A stretch of 59,465 nt of DNA from Saksenaea vasiformis B4078 (taxonomy: Eukaryota > Mucoromycota > Mucoromycetes > Mucorales > Saksenaeaceae): NCBI GenBank assembly GCA_000697055.1, contig JNDT01002312.1, positions 1 through 59,465 of the forward strand, in the 5' to 3' direction. The position numbers and the translations under genes were made by a program. Under the pieces are notes generated by a model. That model was not told the origin of the DNA, did not search any database, and saw only the letters and a list, made by a program, of their open reading frames with translations. Of this stretch, positions 34,284-45,948 are shown piece by piece (the first letter of the stretch is position 1; each line of letters begins with the position of its first letter).

Positions 34284-35549
34284 TTAATTGCTGCGTAACC
34301 AAGGATGTGCCAGAACTTGGTGGATAGTAGGTCGTTTCTCTGGCGATTGTTCGAGCATGCAACAAATGAGATGCATGCATTGGGAAGACACTCGGATCTT
34401 TGGTTGTGCAAAGCGACCTGCCATTGCCATTTGTGGATCATGGAAGGGAACCTCACCAAACAAAATGGTGTAGAGAAGGACACCAAGAGACCAGATTTCG
34501 GCAGGCTCAGCGCGGTACATCTGGCACATAAGGATTTCTGGTGATGCAAAAGATATCGTTCCATAAAATTTTCCAAACAAGCAAGGTCCTTTTTGACCAT
34601 AATGGCGTGGGAGGATGACAGCCGAGCCAAAGTCAATTAACTTGACCTATAAACAAAAAAAATTAGCGTTTGTATCCTGTTTTCTTTAGGTATCACCTAC
34701 TTTATACTGGTCATCGATCACAATGTTTTCATCTTTAATATCGCGGTGACATATACCCATGCGGTCCAGGTGGGCTATGCACTCTGCAATTTGCTTAAAT
34801 ATCATTTTTGCCAGAGGTTCCTCGAAATTATGATGGCGTTCAATGCATTCAAAAAGGTCACACGACGTTCGCCTGACAAACATACGCGACGGCGATGAAT
34901 AGTCTTCATCTAAGCGGGTATCGACAGATGATGCGTAGGAATCTTCAGACGTTTGAGACAATGCAGGTGAGTGTGTCGTCGTCTGCGAACAGGATGGACT
35001 AGTTACAGTGGGTGTATTAGGTGCCCACTGGGTGCCGTGAAGTTCCATGACAAGATAAAAAAACGAGTCATCCTGGTAGGAATCAACGTAACCAACGATA
35101 TTAGGGTGCTGCACGTTCTTCAGCACGTAGATCTCCATGGGGATCGGACCTAACTCTGTGTCGCGTATCCAGGCATGGGAAGGCACCCGATTACTAAAGA
35201 TGAATTTCACTGCACGTTCGATGCCTGTGCGACGTTCATAAGCCGAAACGACAAAGCCAAAGCCGCCGCTGCCGAGCTCCTCGCCGAGTGAATACTTTGC
35301 CAAGAAGTCAGGATGGAGCCGATGATTCATTAACGAGCGAGCCGAAACGGTCAATTCCAGTTTAGGTTGAGGCGTCGTGGGTGGTGATGGAGGTAACATG
35401 GTTTGAGTATAATATTGTTTTTGTATCTGACGTGGTTGTTGTTTTTGTTGTTGCTGCTGTTGTTGTTGAATATTAATAGGTGCAAGCGTTGGGTTTGGTA
35501 TTGTACGTGGGCCATATAGCTGAACAAGTGGTCTAGTAGTGGTGGACAT
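34284..35549 (-). CDS. Ser/Thr protein kinase of the PAS-kinase (PASK/PSK) type, lacking a PAS domain
   Basis: Two minus-strand exons, 35549-34701 and 34646-34284, joined in phase 0 across a 54-nt intron (GTAGGT...TTTATAG), give 403 aa. The first ~80 residues are low-complexity with a Gln run. The kinase domain follows: glycine loop GSGGFG (93-98), catalytic Lys in RAVKF (~115), an IPMEIYVLKNVQHPNIVGY helix, HRDIKDEN (~267), DFGSA (288-292) and a SPEIL motif in place of APE. HRDIKDEN, DFGSA and the WIRDTELGPIPMEI segment match PASK/Psk kinases, which control sugar partitioning and glycogen/glucan synthesis in yeast. The PAS sensor domain is absent and a ~55-residue Ser/Thr-rich insertion sits between the hinge (MELHG) and DLFECIE. 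Regulation must therefore differ from classical PASK. Confidence 0.88.
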
Positions 35550-37138
35550 GAGATCGTTCCGGAGATAAAAAAAAAACGAAGAAGAAGAAGAAGAAGAAGA
35601 AAGAAACGAAGTGATATTTAAAAGAAAAAGGTACAAAGAATCAAACAAATACAGAGTATAGTGGTGAGACTTAGTATATAAGTCAACACAGAGGGAGTTG
35701 GAAGTTTGGGATCGTCAGGAGAAAAAGAAATATTAAAAAAGGGGGTAGAGCAAAGCCTTCCTTTCAATGTTCGAAAGTCGGATTTTACGATGGAATGAAA
35801 AATGGATAGATGAAAAAAGGAATGTACTCCTTGATCTGGAATGAAATCTGCAGCACGGCTTCCCTGTCGGTTTGTCATTCTCTCATCCTTGCCCTAAACG
35901 TTGTCATCGACCTTCTCTCTCTCTCTTTTTTTCCTCTTTCTTTTTTTGCGGCCCATGCTCAAAAAGTCGATGTAGACCCTGTATAACGATCTGCGTTCCC
36001 TATTTGTGTCATCATACCTATCGATCAGTTGCACATGCTGTCTCCCCAAGGAAGAACTACTGCTATCACCTAACTCACTTATATAACAACTTCCCTCCAA
36101 AATAACCGTTGTATCAGTAATATGAGTATCAATGAAAATACAAAGATTAAATAGACCTATCGTTCTACTACTATTACTACTATTTCCTATTATCTTACTG
36201 ATTGCTTTTTTCATTAGCATTAGGAAATGTTTTTATGAACAATGCATGTGTCTGCGTGTGATACTATGTAAGTTTTTCGAAAAAAGATATAAAAGAAAAG
36301 AGGGAAAGGAGGTGGAAAGATAAACCCTTCGCTTTGGGCAATTGTCATGCGCGAAACGTCTAAAACCCTTTTCGCACAGGTGTCTAAAGTTTAACATGTT
36401 GATAATAGGAGTTAAAAAGGTTTAATGTCTACCAACTCCTCGGAGCCAGTAAGCGGCAGCCTTTCCATACGACACGAAAGAATTGTGCTGTTCTAGGAGG
36501 GAATGAAACGCAGAGGGGCTGCCATCACTTTTGTGATGCCATGCTATACACAAGAATCATCGTGTCTTCTTTCCTTTTCATTGTGAAATAGTGATCTAAC
36601 GGAACGAATATCTATACATGTTTACAGAAATACAAGTAATAGCTTACTACATCAGATCGTAAGGCCACCCACCCACCCACCGACACACATAGACACACCC
36701 ACACACGCGCTCTCTCTCTCTTCTTTCTTCCTTTCTTTTCTCTTTTCCCTAACCGGGACGCACTAGTTCCGGTGATTACGCTTTCTTTTCCGGTATGGTG
36801 GAAAAAGGAGCATGAAAAACCCGAAACAATACTATGTCTTATTGAGGAGAAGTACCAATAATAATTCTCGGCGTTCCGTTTTATATGCCTATTGAAGAAG
36901 AAATATTCCTTTCTTTTCTATGTAGAAGAGCCTCCACCAATTGTCTTTAACACTCTATGATATACCATGTACGTGTATATAATATGTGCGCGTGTATATG
37001 TATGTATGTATGTATATATATGTATATGTCTATTATTCGACATTCTCATCTCCTTCACGTCCTCAAAGATTTGGCGTTTTGTGGAAATACAGCTCTTGTA
37101 CATAGACAAGAACATGTTATAATGTTTAAATAAAGACA
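35550..37138. other. Intergenic, kinase 5' region and phosphatase 3' region
   Basis: Contains a (GAA)n run (35579-35601) in the probable kinase 5' UTR and several pyrimidine-rich stretches. A CA/CT-rich simple-sequence stretch lies near 36660-36725, and TATG-type repeats near 36995-37030 lie in the 3' flank of the phosphatase gene. No further gene recognised. Confidence 0.4.
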
Positions 37139-38203
37139 TCATTCGTCCAACTGCTGCTTGTACACGTCCCATAACGCTCGATAACAAAACGCATACTGTG
37201 ACACTGCTTGAACCATGGTTGTCCGTTGCTTCCGAAATGCATCCGTAAGCTCGTATACGAGATCAGTTGCGTCATCTTGCTCCAAAGCCGCTGTACATTG
37301 ACCATGGTTCTGTCGCATCCACTCCATACCACAATCAATGACGCAAAATGTCCCCGTGCGACCACATCCAGCGCTGCAGTGGACTACCATTGGCCCGGCA
37401 TTTACAGGTTGACACTGATTTGCCAGCTTCACCAGTTCAATCACTTGTTGTGTTTGCTGTGGCACACCATGGTCGCACCAACCCAAAAATTGAAGCTGAG
37501 TAACCTGCGTAGACGCCACCACTTGTTCTTGATCTGTTCTCATAAACGCCACGTCTATCCGACGCATCACGCAATCGGCTTCTGGCACGCGCGTCTCCTC
37601 AACAGTCTCTAGATGGACAACCAATCGAGATCGTCGCGGCAGAAGTCGTTGAAGGAAACCGCCATCTCTTGTTTGTTCGTCATCGACAAGCGGTTCGACA
37701 AATTGCTTTGCTGCTCCATCCGTGGGCCAGTATGCTGCGCATTTTTCATTGCCATTTTCCATCTCAGGCGTCAGGCACACGATTACACGCACATCCTGCT
37801 CGACAATCATTCGCCAGAAATCCATAACAGTCGATAGAAGAGGTCCTTGGGAGGCAATATAGTGACGTTTTAGACCAAATGGCGCGTCGATCCGGCTTGC
37901 ATTGATATAATCATTGTCATCGAACTGACCGAGCTCTGGACGCGTAAGTCTGATACGGTTTCGATCGAATGGAATAATATCTATGTATCGGTTTCTTTCC
38001 TCAGCGGATTCGCTCAATGCCGCAGCTAATGAATAAGGGGATTGCGGATCCTTGTGTTTCGCCAGTCGAGCTGCTTGGCGCTTGTTCAGCTGACGAAACT
38101 GATGAGAGATATAATGCTTGAAATCTTCGGGTGCGAGCGAGCATACATTGCGGAACATAGCAAAACAATTGGGGGCATGCAGTTCGCGATGATCTTCCGC
38201 CAT
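37139..38203 (-). CDS. Classical protein tyrosine phosphatase
   Basis: Single-exon gene; ATG at 38203 gives 354 aa. Removes phosphate from phosphotyrosine proteins, likely in cytosolic signalling (relatives: yeast Ptp1, S. pombe Pyp3). Motifs in the usual order: ERNRYIDIIPFD, DDNDYINASRID, YIASQGPL, DFWRMIVEQ, CLTPEMENGNEKCAAYWP, the WPD-loop equivalent WCDHGVP (241-247) with the general-acid Asp, the P-loop HCSAGCGRTG (277-286) with nucleophilic Cys and Arg, and a C-terminal LRxQR-like FRKQRTTMVQ. The loop reads WCD rather than WPD. No regulatory domain is attached. The frame extends 3 codons upstream only through a non-ATG codon, so 38203 is preferred. Confidence 0.93.
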   Translation of the reverse strand: MAEDHRELHAPNCFAMFRNVCSLAPEDFKHYISHQFRQLNKRQAARLAKHKDPQSPYSLAAALSESAEERNRYIDIIPFDRNRIRLTRPELGQFDDNDYINASRIDAPFGLKRHYIASQGPLLSTVMDFWRMIVEQDVRVIVCLTPEMENGNEKCAAYWPTDGAAKQFVEPLVDDEQTRDGGFLQRLLPRRSRLVVHLETVEETRVPEADCVMRRIDVAFMRTDQEQVVASTQVTQLQFLGWCDHGVPQQTQQVIELVKLANQCQPVNAGPMVVHCSAGCGRTGTFCVIDCGMEWMRQNHGQCTAALEQDDATDLVYELTDAFRKQRTTMVQAVSQYAFCYRALWDVYKQQLDE

Positions 38204-38814
38204 AACCGTCAAGTTTAAGCACTAGTTTTTTTTCTGTTTCAACAGGCGCCCGTTATTTTCAAGGATTCGGCTTCAGACGCCAACGACGAAGCCTCAGTGG
38301 CCATCATCAGCCTGCTTTTTGCCCATGTGACTGGTGGGAACACAAGGAAAGCCAGTGCAGATACCTTTAACTGGTGATGTACGCCTTTTGTAAGGTCTTT
38401 TGATGTATGAACGGCTTGCGGGGAAGAAATGAAGTTACAGGAAACCGAAGGATATAATTTGAAAAACACATATATACAAGCGTATGTTGACTAGCTGGTT
38501 ATCGTTTGGTGTCATCTACGGTGATACATGCAATTGGATACAGCAAGTACGCATCGTATGTCACCCTCGGAAGGCAGGTTTCAATCAGGTAAAATCAATA
38601 CCAGATCGTATGGTCCTGAAGCACGCCATACTTTAATCCAGAGGGCAGGGATAAAAGCTAGCACAAGACAATATTTGTTGTATAACGATAAATGAGAAGG
38701 CTAGTTATCAGATAACGCCCGTTTGATCATTGCCTGACATGTACCTGGAACGGAAGGAAGGAAAAGTGTAGTATCACCTTCCTATGGTGTCAAAGACAGG
38801 AGGGCAGAAACGCA
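38204..38814. other. Intergenic, nothing recognised
   Basis: Upstream region of the phosphatase gene; contains its promoter, but no distinct element could be assigned. Confidence 0.3.
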
Positions 38815-39036
38815 ATGGTTCCAAATCAGACACTTGGGCTATTTTGTTCCTGTTTCATAGTTCTTCTTAGTATTTCTCTTGCTACAAAGTTGTCTGATGT
38901 AGACAGAACCAGTGCCAATATTGTGGCACACCGAGCCTGCGTGCCTTATGTCCGACGTAAGAGTAATGTTAAAAAGGTCGTGTCTTGGAGATATAATCAA
39001 CTGGGCGTGATCGATCTACCTCCGTTACCCCCGTAA
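38815..39036 (+). CDS. Possible small secreted protein
   Basis: A 73-codon ATG-initiated frame encodes an N-terminus with the properties of a signal peptide (hydrophobic core LGLFCSCFIVLLSISLA, then a charged region). It is followed by a ~50-residue basic tail with a dibasic YVRRK site and a proline-rich end. The product has no recognised family. A frame this short could arise by chance; the signal-peptide-like start is the only positive evidence. Confidence 0.3.
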   Translation: MVPNQTLGLFCSCFIVLLSISLATKLSDVDRTSANIVAHRACVPYVRRKSNVKKVVSWRYNQLGVIDLPPLPP

Positions 39037-39331
39037 TGTAGCAAACTGCGTTTTGAGAAAATAAGCTTCTTATTGTCTGTTGCATTGTTGACGCGACAGA
39101 CACATGTCTTGAAAGATCGTTTGATAGTCAAAGTGACATGACCTAATAAGAACCCACAAACAGGTCCATGAAGATGTAACAGCACGAACTAACAAAGAAT
39201 TCCTAAGCGGTTGGATACAAAGCTATTACAAAGAAAATGGCACTTTAACCGGAATAGCTGTCTCTTCGCGCAATTTTACTTTTGGCTTGCCATACATCTA
39301 TAACATTACACACAATATTTTGTGCGTGCGT

Positions 39332-39365
<34 letters not shown>

Positions 39366-40855
39366 AAATGTGCAACGTTTGACATGTGAAGGATATGTCT
39401 TTGTTTGCTGTATCTTGTTCCCATCAACCCTCTGACAGATGCAGCGCAGCATGATCGTAGATTTGTGCAGCACTTTTTCCTAAATAGGAGCTCTATCAAT
39501 TCGAGGATTGCTAAACAAATCGTGGTGAAGGAGTGCGGCCCTTTGTTTCTTCGTTATTATAGCTTATCTCCGTGTGCTGTGTTCTTTTTTTCCTGCATAT
39601 TGGTAATACGTCCGTTCTTCCTTTTCTAGCTTCTTCAGAGACGTATCCGGCTCAGATCTTTGATGGGTTGATTGCATCTTATGCATCTTATGCTCATTTA
39701 TCAACCGGTTGTGGTCTCAATCCATACATTATAGGTTAATTCGTTGTTGGCTAAGAAACGCGTCGATTGGGTTATGATTAAAGCTTATTGTGGACCCTAT
39801 TTCTCTTCTCTCTTTTTTTAAGTAGTATGCCGTTGGGGATTGCAGTCGGTCTTAGTACTTTTCAGATCCTTTTCTTATTTGGAAAATGTATTTTGCTGTT
39901 ATTTTATTGCTATAATTGTTGATACGAAAACGAATGAGCGATTTGTAACACGGCACAGTTCTCCGGGACGTTGTATCGGCTGGGAGTGTTGCCTTTCCTT
40001 TGGCAACGTACAGAAAAGACTGTAAATAATGTAATGCGCTGATTATATCGGCAAGACACGAAGAATAGAACGAATAGGAGAAATCATGAAAAACAAAATT
40101 CGATACGTTTGAGTCGGATCATTTTGTACACCTTCTTTTCTTTTCTTTCTCTGAGGTTCCTTATACTTTCCTTCTTTAGAAAAAGAGTTGAACACATGAA
40201 AGGCTACGTGGGTGAAGTTTTTTTTAGAGAAGCTTCCTGGTTTTCAATCCAATTACGCAATTTTTGTTTTCTTGGTGCGCATGGTGGTCGGTGTCATAAA
40301 TTATTCGCGTAACATCGTTATGCTCACGTAAGACCTAACCTGGACCTTCATTCAGTTTTAGGTCAATGTGCAGCACGGAACCCGCTTTTCCAACTCATCA
40401 CGCATAAGGCAGCCGTCAGCTCAAAAGGTATTCATCAGTTAATAAAAGGGGCGTCCCTTGCAGAAACCTTATCACCTGCTGTCTGCGCTTCTCTTCTTTC
40501 CGTTTTTCGGCACAGACAATGCATAAAGATTGTTCCGATGAAGCATCACTTGCAAGCGGCTTATCCGGTGCGTGACCTCCAGTGCGACCTGTGATGACTG
40601 TTGCTACTTGCCTTGACGAATCCAAAGAGACAATGACTTTGCGCCTACAGCAAGGGCCAGTCCTCGTTGGACCGCTTTAGAGTTGCTGCGATGCACGAAC
40701 AGAATTTTTATGAAGTACCACGAATTATTCAAATTAGGCATTCGAGAATTAGTGAACTTTGAACAAGCATTTGCGTCAGTTAGATATCCCCAGACTTCCA
40801 GGTGTAGTAATTTCGCGTTGGGAAGTGACGAACTTTTGCGCAGGGAAGTGGTCCA
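39037..40855. other. Intergenic with a GT microsatellite
   Basis: No gene recognised. A TG/TGCG dinucleotide run lies at 39321-39365. The minus-strand frame at 40416-40625 is open but lacks recognisable motifs. Confidence 0.35.
39321..39365. repeat. (TG)n/(TGCG)n microsatellite
   Basis: A 45-bp run alternating TGCG and TG units in the intergenic region. Confidence 0.9.
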
Positions 40856-40945
40856 TTTTACTTTAATTCAAGGAATAATTCGCACCTGGATGACTTGACT
40901 TTTTACTTTAATTCAAGGAATAATTCGCACCTGGATGACTTGACT
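40856..40945. repeat. Perfect 45-bp tandem duplication
   Basis: Two identical adjacent 45-bp units (40856-40900 and 40901-40945), each beginning TTTTACTTTAATTCAAGG and ending GATGACTTGACT. The perfect identity indicates a recent duplication. Confidence 0.92.
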
Positions 40946-41135
40946 TTTGCATTAAAGTAGTTCAGTGATGAGTTCCCGATATCCCATCGGAAGGAGTAAA
41001 AATGTCTCGAGATAAGGAAATGTTTTATTAAAGCAAGAACGTCGCTTTTGTATTGAGATGCTTCAGTGATGGTTCCCAATATCATATCGGAAGCAGTAAA
41101 AACGTTTCAAGATAAGAACAGATTTCATCCAAAAT
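40946..41135. repeat. Diverged ~101-bp tandem pair next to dispersed repeat copy C
   Basis: A unit with the core TTCAGTGATG, then CCCGATATCCCATCGGAAG and AGTAAAAATGT, occurs near 40961 and again, diverged, at 41062, a 101-bp period. It abuts the 3'-type end of repeat copy C, in the position that the minisatellite occupies beside copy A. Confidence 0.65.
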
Positions 41136-41740
41136 GATCCGTATTTAAAGGCGCGCATGAATCTTTTTTTTTTTTTTTTTGGCTCTGTTCTTTTTAACAT
41201 CCCCGGTAAGGATGTCAATTCATTATATACACAATATTATTCATGTTTTTTGTCTGCCGTTTAGGCTGCATGACCTCTGTCCCGAACTGTCTTGGCTGTG
41301 TTGGTGCTTTCCGCCCTTCATTCAAGTAAGTAAATGTTGTCACAAACTCAGTATCACTCATCTTCTGGAATAAATCGCCAGATGTTGTATCGCTTCAAGT
41401 CCTCTGCACGCCGTCAAATCCAAAGGTGGCCGCTCCATGGAAGTCATCGTCTAACGACAACCCCCCCGCCGAGCCAGGTGCGGTGGCTGGATGCCATCGA
41501 AGGATGACAATACCCTTCGGAATAAGTAAAATGCCATCCAAATATTATTCCATTTACTAAACCAGGAATTACTGTTTTATGCTGCTTGAATAAACTCCGT
41601 GTGCATGGGAGGGTCCAAGTTCGCGTAAGTTATTTCATCCTCTGATGAAAAGTTGATGAAGTAATAAGGCAAGTCCAATCTTTCCTTAGCGCACATTGGA
41701 CTCTTGTTGGATGCAAAATTTGTTTAAAGTTGCGTAAAAA
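41136..41740 (-). repeat. Dispersed ~610-bp repeat, copy C (inverted)
   Basis: The reverse complement of 41136-41740 aligns with copies A and B from the TTTTTACGC start to the CTTTAAATACGGAT end. It shares ATTCAAGCAGCATAAAA, TTCCGAAGGGTATT, GAGCGGCC, ACTTGAAGCGATAC, CCAAGACAGTTCGGGACAG, GGTCATGCAGCCTAAACGG and an ATCCTTACCGGGGATGTT segment. It is closer to copy B in its last third. Confidence 0.8.
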
Positions 41741-43497
41741 GTAACTCAATAAATAGTGTACTTCGTCCACCATTTCCATTTTTTTCTGGGGAGCTAAAGT
41801 GTCCCCAGTAACTTCCTGCAAAATACATCGTAATTTATGCAGTAACGTTGTAGTTTCTATTACAACTAGCCGTTGTGAAAAGGTGTTACCTACACCTCTG
41901 TAGCATTACTCGCGGGAGAAATGTTTAACGTAGTGGATAGTGTCAATGTATTACCATTACGAGTGTATTTGAACCTTCGCAATACAAATAAGTGAATATT
42001 GACATCAAAGTTTTACCCATTGCATGTAACCATGGAAAGTGATACATGCCGATATGTGCATGAATAACCAAATTATCCATTGACGGTGTTGAAAGCGCAT
42101 TTTAGTTGTCTTATCGGTAGTATACTCAGACAGTACGTGTAGTAACATCTCTAACATTTTTCCGTAAAGGTAGCATAGGATGACTCTATTCGTGGTACTG
42201 TTTGGCTATATGACCTCCAAAGGATGCCTCACCTTCATGTGGTTTCTAGCCAATGTAGTTATCTGCGATTTACGCTCGTTACAATCAGATCCCTACGTTG
42301 TCCGTTATATCCACGCGTGCCAAGGTGCTATACTCTCTCCAACATCTACGAGTAATGGAAAGAAAGAGCTATGGTCCGTTGAAGATTTGCACTGTAGTTC
42401 CTAGTTAAGCTTCTAAGGAGTTAGCGAAGTGGCTGTCGGATAGCATGTTGTTGTATATCGAGGATAAGTTGATTTAGAAGAAAAGCGAATCTGTGTTGGT
42501 TGTGGCTCAGTTAACGGGAGCGCTTAAATGCGACTAAAAATTTCTTAAGAAGTCCATGCATGTTTGCTCAAATTCATCACATGGAAAGATACGGCGATAA
42601 GATATGATTCACACCCGTATCGCACGGGAACTGATGTCGGAAAATACACCTCTTAGGGTACGCAAATTCTAATCTCTATAGTATGTTGGTCATGAGACAA
42701 GGAAAACTTTTCAAAGCGATAACATGCGGCTGTATTAGATGGTATCCGTTTTGGAAATTACTGGTTAGCAGCGCCCTACGTTCAGTTTTGGTAGTTTCGG
42801 AAGTGCTGTGGATTCCACGATGGAAAAATTTCGGATAGGCTTTCCGACGATCGTGGAACTAGATTCTTTGCCATACAAGATGAGTTTGTTTGGCTTTTTC
42901 CGGAAACTCATGCCGAGCTTTTTGTGAAATAGTTTTGTTGGTGTAATATAATCATATATACGGAAGAATTGCCAAAGTACAGTCGGAATGTCTAACGCCA
43001 TCTAGTGCGTACCTTAAATTCAAATAACGACACAACTTCGCCTCTGCATAGAGCAAGTTGTGTGCATCTCGCATCGGATACGCCATTTTAAAGGGGGGGG
43101 GGCTAACTTACAAAAAACGCAGATTCATGTTTTATGCCAAATTAGCATCTTCTTTATTACCGAAGTGCAATTGTCCATCTAGCGTATCAAAAAAAGTACT
43201 TCTCGTCACATTAGATGGTACTGTCTAGATCGTGACATCTAATCTCCTTAATAAAGAAGTTTTTTGTATAAAAAAAAGGGAAGGGAAGAGGGAAATATTT
43301 AGATTCATGGATATACTTTTATTTATATATGGACACGCGCGCGCTTTACCGGTAAAACGGTTGACTCTCCTCTCCCGCGCCAAACCATTACTGTGTTTAC
43401 TTAAACAAGTCGGGAGAAAGCAATTAAAGTCTAAAGTCCTCCCTTTTTCTACCTCCTTTCCTTTCCTTACCGTACGTTCCACAGCCAATTCCTCTTC
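41741..43497. other. Intergenic, no gene recognised
   Basis: AT-rich sequence upstream of the PIP5K gene. TTAGATGG (42735, 43211) and CCATCTAG (42998, 43174) recur as short inverted words, and 43211-43242 can form a TTAGATG/CATCTAA hairpin, possibly scraps of a small inverted-repeat element. The PIP5K promoter should lie in the last few hundred bases. Confidence 0.35.
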
Positions 43498-45692
43498 ATG
43501 GCGCTGGCAGCCCAGTCCTCAGATAGTCAACCGTTTTACAGAACAACATCCAGAAAATCTTTACCTGAAGATCATTCCATCCATGACATCTTCCCGCTTG
43601 CACCTGTCGCCGCTACCAATAGCAGGCCACAATCAATCAATCGGGCTACCTCGTCATCTGCAACAGTGAACGATTCACTTAGCGAGATTTCACCTGCTTC
43701 ACCTATCGAGGACCCGATCGTTGACCAGCAGCGAGATTCTTTCATCCGACCTACACGGTCTTTCCCTCGTAAAGAAAGTTTACCACGTTCCCATTTGTCC
43801 CACGATATAACTATAGCCAGCGCTGAGACTGAACCTGTACGATATATCGAGGATGAGTTAGCCATGAAGCGCCACTCTACCGGATTAAACATGCAAAAAA
43901 AGAACAAACGCCGGTCACTTGCACGTAATAACACGACACTTGAGCAGGAAGTATCAGAGGATTTCGAGAAAGAATTATCAGCACGACGGAAAGCATTTCG
44001 TCGTTTATCGCGTTATCGCTGCGAAGAAGATGATGATCGTGTTCTGATGGGCACTCGTATCTCAGAAGGACATCGAAACTATGTACTGATGTACAACATG
44101 TTGACCGGTATCCGAATCGCTGTAGGCCGTGTGTCAGCCAAAGCAGACCGATCATTGACGGATGAGGATTTTGTAGCTGCTCATAAACTGGTGTTTGACG
44201 TGTAAGGACCGTTCTGCCGGATAACAAGCTTGACTGATGGTGAATCTACAGCACAGGTGACGAATTGACACCTGGAGCGAAATATGATTTTAAATTTAAG
44301 GACTATGCTCCATGGGCGTTTCGACATTTACGTGAAAAATTTGGAATCGATCCCGCAGATTATTTGGTAATACTTATAATATACATTATGTAGCATACTC
44401 ATCTTTTTTTTCTTTTTTTTACGTTTAGATTTCACTGACAAGTAAATATATTCTATCAGAGCTGGGGTCACCAGGAAAAAGCGGTAGTTTCTTTTATTAT
44501 TCTCGCGATTATCGATTCATCATCAAAACAATCCATCACACTGAGCACAAGTTTATGCGGAAAATCCTCAAACAGTACTACAATGTAAAGTGGCAGGCAT
44601 TGCTTGGTATCGATCAACTGACATGGTTTATTTGGCTTTTACAGCATGTTTGCAACAATCCTGATACTCTTCTTTGTCGTTACTACGGTTTACACAGAGT
44701 TAAGCTACCTCGAGGTCGCAAGATCCATTTCGTTGTTATGGGAAATGTATTCCCACCAAACAAGGATATACATGAGACATACGATCTCAAGGTGAATAGA
44801 ATCGAAGACTATTATTCGGTTGTGATTAAATTCTTCTTTTCAGGGTTCTACTTTCGGACGGTTCCTACCGGAAGAAGAGATACGGAAGAATCCTTATGCA
44901 GTGATGAAGGATCTCAACTGGGAAAAGCGCTGTAATAAATTGGAGCTGGGACCACATAAGCGAAAAATGCTTATCAGCCAACTCATGCGTGATGTCAAGG
45001 TAAACAATCATCTTGCATAGTAAAAACGGAACACTCATAAAAGTGTGTAGCTCTTGGTTCGACTGAATATCATGGATTACAGTCTTCTGGTGGGCGTCCA
45101 CAATTTACTTCGTGGAAACAAGGATGGTGTGCGTGATTCTACCCTGCAATTCTTTCAGGTGAGTAACAGGTTACAACTAAATTGCAAGTACTGAAAAAGG
45201 AAGCGTCATGCAGCCTGACACTAAGCTTGCAGAACGTCGAGCATCTATGATGAAGCGGCGCGAGAGCAAAGCTCAAGTGTACCGAAAAGCGATTGCGCAA
45301 GCAAACCCAGATCGGATGGATGCCTCAAAATTGCCCGATCAACCATTCGAGGAGTAAGTACGATCCATTTTATTGTGATCATTCTAATTTTTGTATTTGA
45401 TGGGTTTAGACGGCGAAACTGTGTCTTCTATTCCGATGAAGGTGGATTTCAGGCAACAGACGAGCTCAATCGACCAACGGCTGTACTGTATTTTATGGGA
45501 GTTATCGACATATTGACTCCTTACGACGTGAAAAAGAAATCGGAACACTTCTTCAAGTCGTTGACGCAGGATAAACATACCATCTCTTCCGTGAAACCGT
45601 CTAGCTACGGCGATCGTTTCATGGGATTTATGACCAAGGCACTAGCGCACCATGATGATGTGCCAAACGAATACCATCTGCGCGACTCATAG
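43498..45692 (+). CDS. MSS4: Phosphatidylinositol-4-phosphate 5-kinase
   Basis: Makes PI(4,5)P2 at the plasma membrane for actin, endocytosis and cell-wall signalling. Eight exons: 43498-44201, 44252-44366, 44429-44584, 44645-44791, 44844-44999, 45051-45158, 45214-45353 and 45410-45692, with phase-consistent introns of 48-62 nt. They give 602 aa. The N-terminal ~190 residues are Ser/Arg-rich and disordered. The PIP-kinase domain shows [35 protein letters not shown], the phosphate-binding [17 protein letters not shown] (catalytic Lys), [49 protein letters not shown] and [21 protein letters not shown] single clear homologue of yeast Mss4 / S. pombe Its3. It lies 256 bp upstream of the ammonium transporter on the same strand. 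Confidence 0.95.
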
Positions 45693-45948
45693 TTGCAGTA
45701 CTATCTAGATGTCATCTTCTATTTTTTACTCGTATTTAATGTAACTGACAATCATCTATTATCTATTTGGGGCACGGATCAGTAGACGCAAACTGACTTG
45801 CTGCGACCTGGTTGTCATGCAAAGCTATTGCATCTATGGAGTGGACAATCGCATATAGGGACAGCAACTTAACCCTTTTTATTTTTACGGCCGGACTTAT
45901 AAATATGCATAATGTAAAAGTAAGACCTCCTCTTCTTCACTTCTTCGA

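Noticed and set aside
40416..40625. Minus-strand 69-codon frame with CIVCAEKRK
   Set aside because: The single CxxC pair is not enough to claim a zinc protein; no further exons could be linked.
42735..43242. MITE with TTAGATGG/CCATCTAG inverted ends
   Set aside because: Only 8-bp words recur, in inconsistent spacing; not enough for an element call.
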